From NCBI GenBank assembly GCA_023544495.1, contig JAMJFV010000031.1, positions 1-15,875 on the forward strand: DNA of 15,875 nt, in the 5' to 3' direction. This DNA is from ANME-2 cluster archaeon (GTDB lineage: Archaea > Halobacteriota > Methanosarcinia > Methanosarcinales > Methanocomedenaceae). The position numbers and the translations under genes were made by a program. The notes below the pieces were generated by a model, which searched no databases, had not been told where the DNA came from, and saw nothing but the letters and a program-made list of their open reading frames with translations. This document shows positions 14,211 through 15,875 of the stretch, piece by piece (the first letter of the stretch is position 1; each line of letters opens with the position of its first letter).

Positions 14211-15101
14211 ATGAAGGTGAAGGATATAATGAGCACATCGGTCTACGTAATCGAAGCAGATGAACCAGTATCGTATGCACGGAACCTGATGATGAAACAT
14301 GCTATCAGCAGGCTCGTAATTGTTAAAAAACCGCAGCTTGAAGTATCAACATCAAGATCTGCTGAAATGATACCCATAGGAGTTGTGACCAAGACCGACC
14401 TGACACATCGTCTGGACCAGGCAGAACCAAAATGGCGCCGGCGCCCTATTGACAATATTCCTGTTCAAATTGTAATGACACCAGACCCGGTCACCATTTA
14501 TCCTGATGCCACACTAAAGCAGGCAGCAGAGAATCTTATTGAGAATGAGATAAGTGGAATGCCTGTGGTAAAGAGTGAATCAGATCCAGGCATGGTGGGG
14601 ATACTTACGAAACTGGATCTGATACGGTACTACTCCAACAGTGAAGACCCTGCCAATGTGAAAGATATCATGGAGGATTATTTCATTACTGTTCACAGAC
14701 ACCATAGTATCAGTCATGTCATCCATGAGATGAAAAGTAATGAAGTTGAGAGAGTTATTGTAGTAGATGATAAGAACGATCCCGTTGGGATAATTACTCA
14801 TACGAACCTGGCCCTCGGCAGGATGTTGAATCAAGAAGGTGGATTACCGTCAAAAGATGTCAAGATGGCACGTAAGAACAGGGATGGCGGTGAAAAGATA
14901 TTCAGGTCTGTAAAGGAAGTGTCCATGGTGGCTGAAGATATTATGTCCTGCCCGATTTTTACCCTCAGTGAGAAAAGCACCGCTGTGGAAGCTGCCAGGA
15001 TCATGGTTGACAAACGTATCAACGGAATACCAATCGTGAATGATGAGATTATAGGGATCGTTAATGCAAGGAACATTATTCAGGCAATCATTGAACGCTA
15101 A
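14211..15101 (+). CDS. Four-CBS-domain protein with two degenerate modules (296 aa)
   Basis: The ATG at 14211 is preferred because AAGGAGGT lies just upstream; an in-frame TTG at 14187 precedes that site. Four CBS modules are seen at about 1-67, 85-141, 150-205 and 241-296. The first two keep the ligand Asp (TKTD 60-63, TKLD 133-136), but the third ends THTN (196-199) and the fourth NARN (285-288). CBS1 has an insertion (KPQLEVSTSRSAEM) before its last strand, and a basic linker (about 207-235) precedes CBS4. Only the N-terminal Bateman module may bind nucleotide. Close spacing on both sides places it in one operon with its neighbours. Confidence 0.88.
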   Translation: MKVKDIMSTSVYVIEADEPVSYARNLMMKHAISRLVIVKKPQLEVSTSRSAEMIPIGVVTKTDLTHRLDQAEPKWRRRPIDNIPVQIVMTPDPVTIYPDATLKQAAENLIENEISGMPVVKSESDPGMVGILTKLDLIRYYSNSEDPANVKDIMEDYFITVHRHHSISHVIHEMKSNEVERVIVVDDKNDPVGIITHTNLALGRMLNQEGGLPSKDVKMARKNRDGGEKIFRSVKEVSMVAEDIMSCPIFTLSEKSTAVEAARIMVDKRINGIPIVNDEIIGIVNARNIIQAIIER

Positions 15102-15112
15102 AGGTGATGAAG

Positions 15113-15875
15113 ATGCAGCTAAAAGAAATAATGAAAGAACCAGTTACAATTGATAAATCAGACAAGCTATCGCATGCACTTGATATAATGGATAAACATG
15201 ATACCAGAAGACTTCTTGTTATGCACAATAACCAGATACAGGGTATAGTGACCATGCGTTCCATTACAAAACAACTCGGGACAAGAAAAAAAGCAAACCT
15301 TCCTGCTTCGGCGATGCATGTTGCCACGGCGGCCACTGATAAGTTCAGCAAGGTGTTGCCTGATATGTCAGTGAACGATGGTGTGGTTCTTATGGTCAAG
15401 AACGACGGGATATTGCTGGTTATTGATAACAATGAAGTAATGGGCTGGGTAACACCCCAGGAGGTTATAGAAAAGTATCCTTTTAATAACTCAATGGTGC
15501 GTGATGTCATGCGCCACCCAATTACGATCGGACCCGAAGAACGAGTGATCCATGCCAGGAGACTAATGCTTGATAACGATATCGGAAGACTGCCTGTACT
15601 CGAGAACGGGGAACTTGTAGGTATTATCACCGAACACGATATCGCTAACGGTTTGCGGGCTTTCCGGGACCTTGTAGAAGGTAGCAGACAGGATAACAGG
15701 ATAAAGAACCTGCTGGTTGAAGATATTATGAGCAGAGGAGTTGTTTCTGCCCAATTACATATGATGGTGAAAGAAGCGGTTGCCCTGATGCTTGATAGAA
15801 ATCTCGGTGGACTTCCTGTTTTAAACGAAAAGGAAGCTGTCACGGGATTGATCACGCGCCGGTGCCTGCTTGAAG
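15113..15875 (+). CDS. Four-CBS-domain protein, runs off the window (254 residues seen)
   Basis: A frame starts at ATG 15113, with AAGGTGAT overlapping the previous stop codon as Shine-Dalgarno, and stays open to the last base. Four CBS modules are visible: about 1-56, 64-120, 126-182 and 200-254. Only the third has the complete ligand motif (TEHD 173-176); the others read TMRS (47-50), TPQE (114-117) and TRRC (248-251). The second module is so divergent that it is recognised mainly by position and by MGWVTPQEVI. Since CBS modules end soon after this motif, perhaps only 10-30 residues are missing, unless a further domain follows. An ATG at 15107 is an alternative start. The fused output domain, if any, lies outside the window. 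Confidence 0.85.
   Translation, partial: MQLKEIMKEPVTIDKSDKLSHALDIMDKHDTRRLLVMHNNQIQGIVTMRSITKQLGTRKKANLPASAMHVATAATDKFSKVLPDMSVNDGVVLMVKNDGILLVIDNNEVMGWVTPQEVIEKYPFNNSMVRDVMRHPITIGPEERVIHARRLMLDNDIGRLPVLENGELVGIITEHDIANGLRAFRDLVEGSRQDNRIKNLLVEDIMSRGVVSAQLHMMVKEAVALMLDRNLGGLPVLNEKEAVTGLITRRCLLE

Noticed and set aside
15088..15855. 255-codon minus-strand frame at the right edge
   Set aside because: It is opposite the fifth CBS gene, whose forward frame has repeated CBS motifs and a Shine-Dalgarno; the reverse product is Ser/Ile-rich without motifs.
11723..15875. CBS array as part of a restriction, toxin or phage-defence island
   Set aside because: No nuclease, toxin, integrase or helicase domain is present; all modules are CBS plus one zinc ribbon.
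1..15875. CRISPR arrays, tRNA or rRNA genes, insertion sequences
   Set aside because: No regularly spaced repeats, no cloverleaf-like or rRNA stretches and no transposase frames were seen on reading both strands.

Overview
This window looks like a piece of a euryarchaeal chromosome, most likely from a cytochrome-containing methanogen or methane-oxidising archaeon of the Methanosarcinales type. The pointers are a methanofuran-type ATP-grasp ligase at the left edge, the KEOPS subunit Cgi121, a MoaD/MoeA pair, TTTATATA-like TATA boxes, strong GGAGG/GGTG Shine-Dalgarno sites, and a c-type dihaem peroxidase, which is unusual outside cytochrome-bearing archaea. Species cannot be fixed from the sequence alone.

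Left part (1-4300): the end of a probable tyramine-glutamate ligase gene and a 49-residue SAP-like protein. Next is a histidine-rich membrane protein on the minus strand. It is followed by a secreted, C-terminally anchored protein with an EF-hand-like loop, whose CxxC is followed by Met instead of the haem-ligating His. A decayed P-type ATPase fragment on the minus strand comes next, then a complete MauG/cytochrome c peroxidase-like dihaem protein. This stretch looks like an accessory, extracytoplasmic redox patch with gene debris.

Middle (4300-6800): minus-strand housekeeping genes: cgi121 (tRNA t6A synthesis), then moaD-moeA (molybdenum/tungsten cofactor). Next to them lies a DUF433 gene broken by at least one clear frameshift; its remains sit under the promoter region of livG.

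Centre (6800-11450): a complete branched-chain-amino-acid-type (HAAT) ABC importer split into two converging units. livG-livF (ATPases) are on the plus strand. livJ-livH-livM (lipoprotein receptor and two permeases) are on the minus strand. The ends of livF and livM overlap tail to tail by 26 bp. A hairpin plus T-run just after livJ probably sets receptor expression above permease expression.

Right part (11450-15875): divergent from livJ is a run of five consecutive CBS-domain genes with about 18 CBS modules and no attached catalytic domain; the first carries a C-terminal zinc ribbon and the last runs off the window. The nucleotide-contacting Asp of the G-h-h-T-x-x-D motif is kept in every module of the first three genes, but is missing from two of four modules in the fourth and three of four in the fifth. 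This points to division of labour between ligand-sensing and structural paralogues. The array, together with its shared intergenic region with a nutrient importer, is the most interesting system in the window. No CRISPR array, rRNA, tRNA or insertion sequence was recognised.
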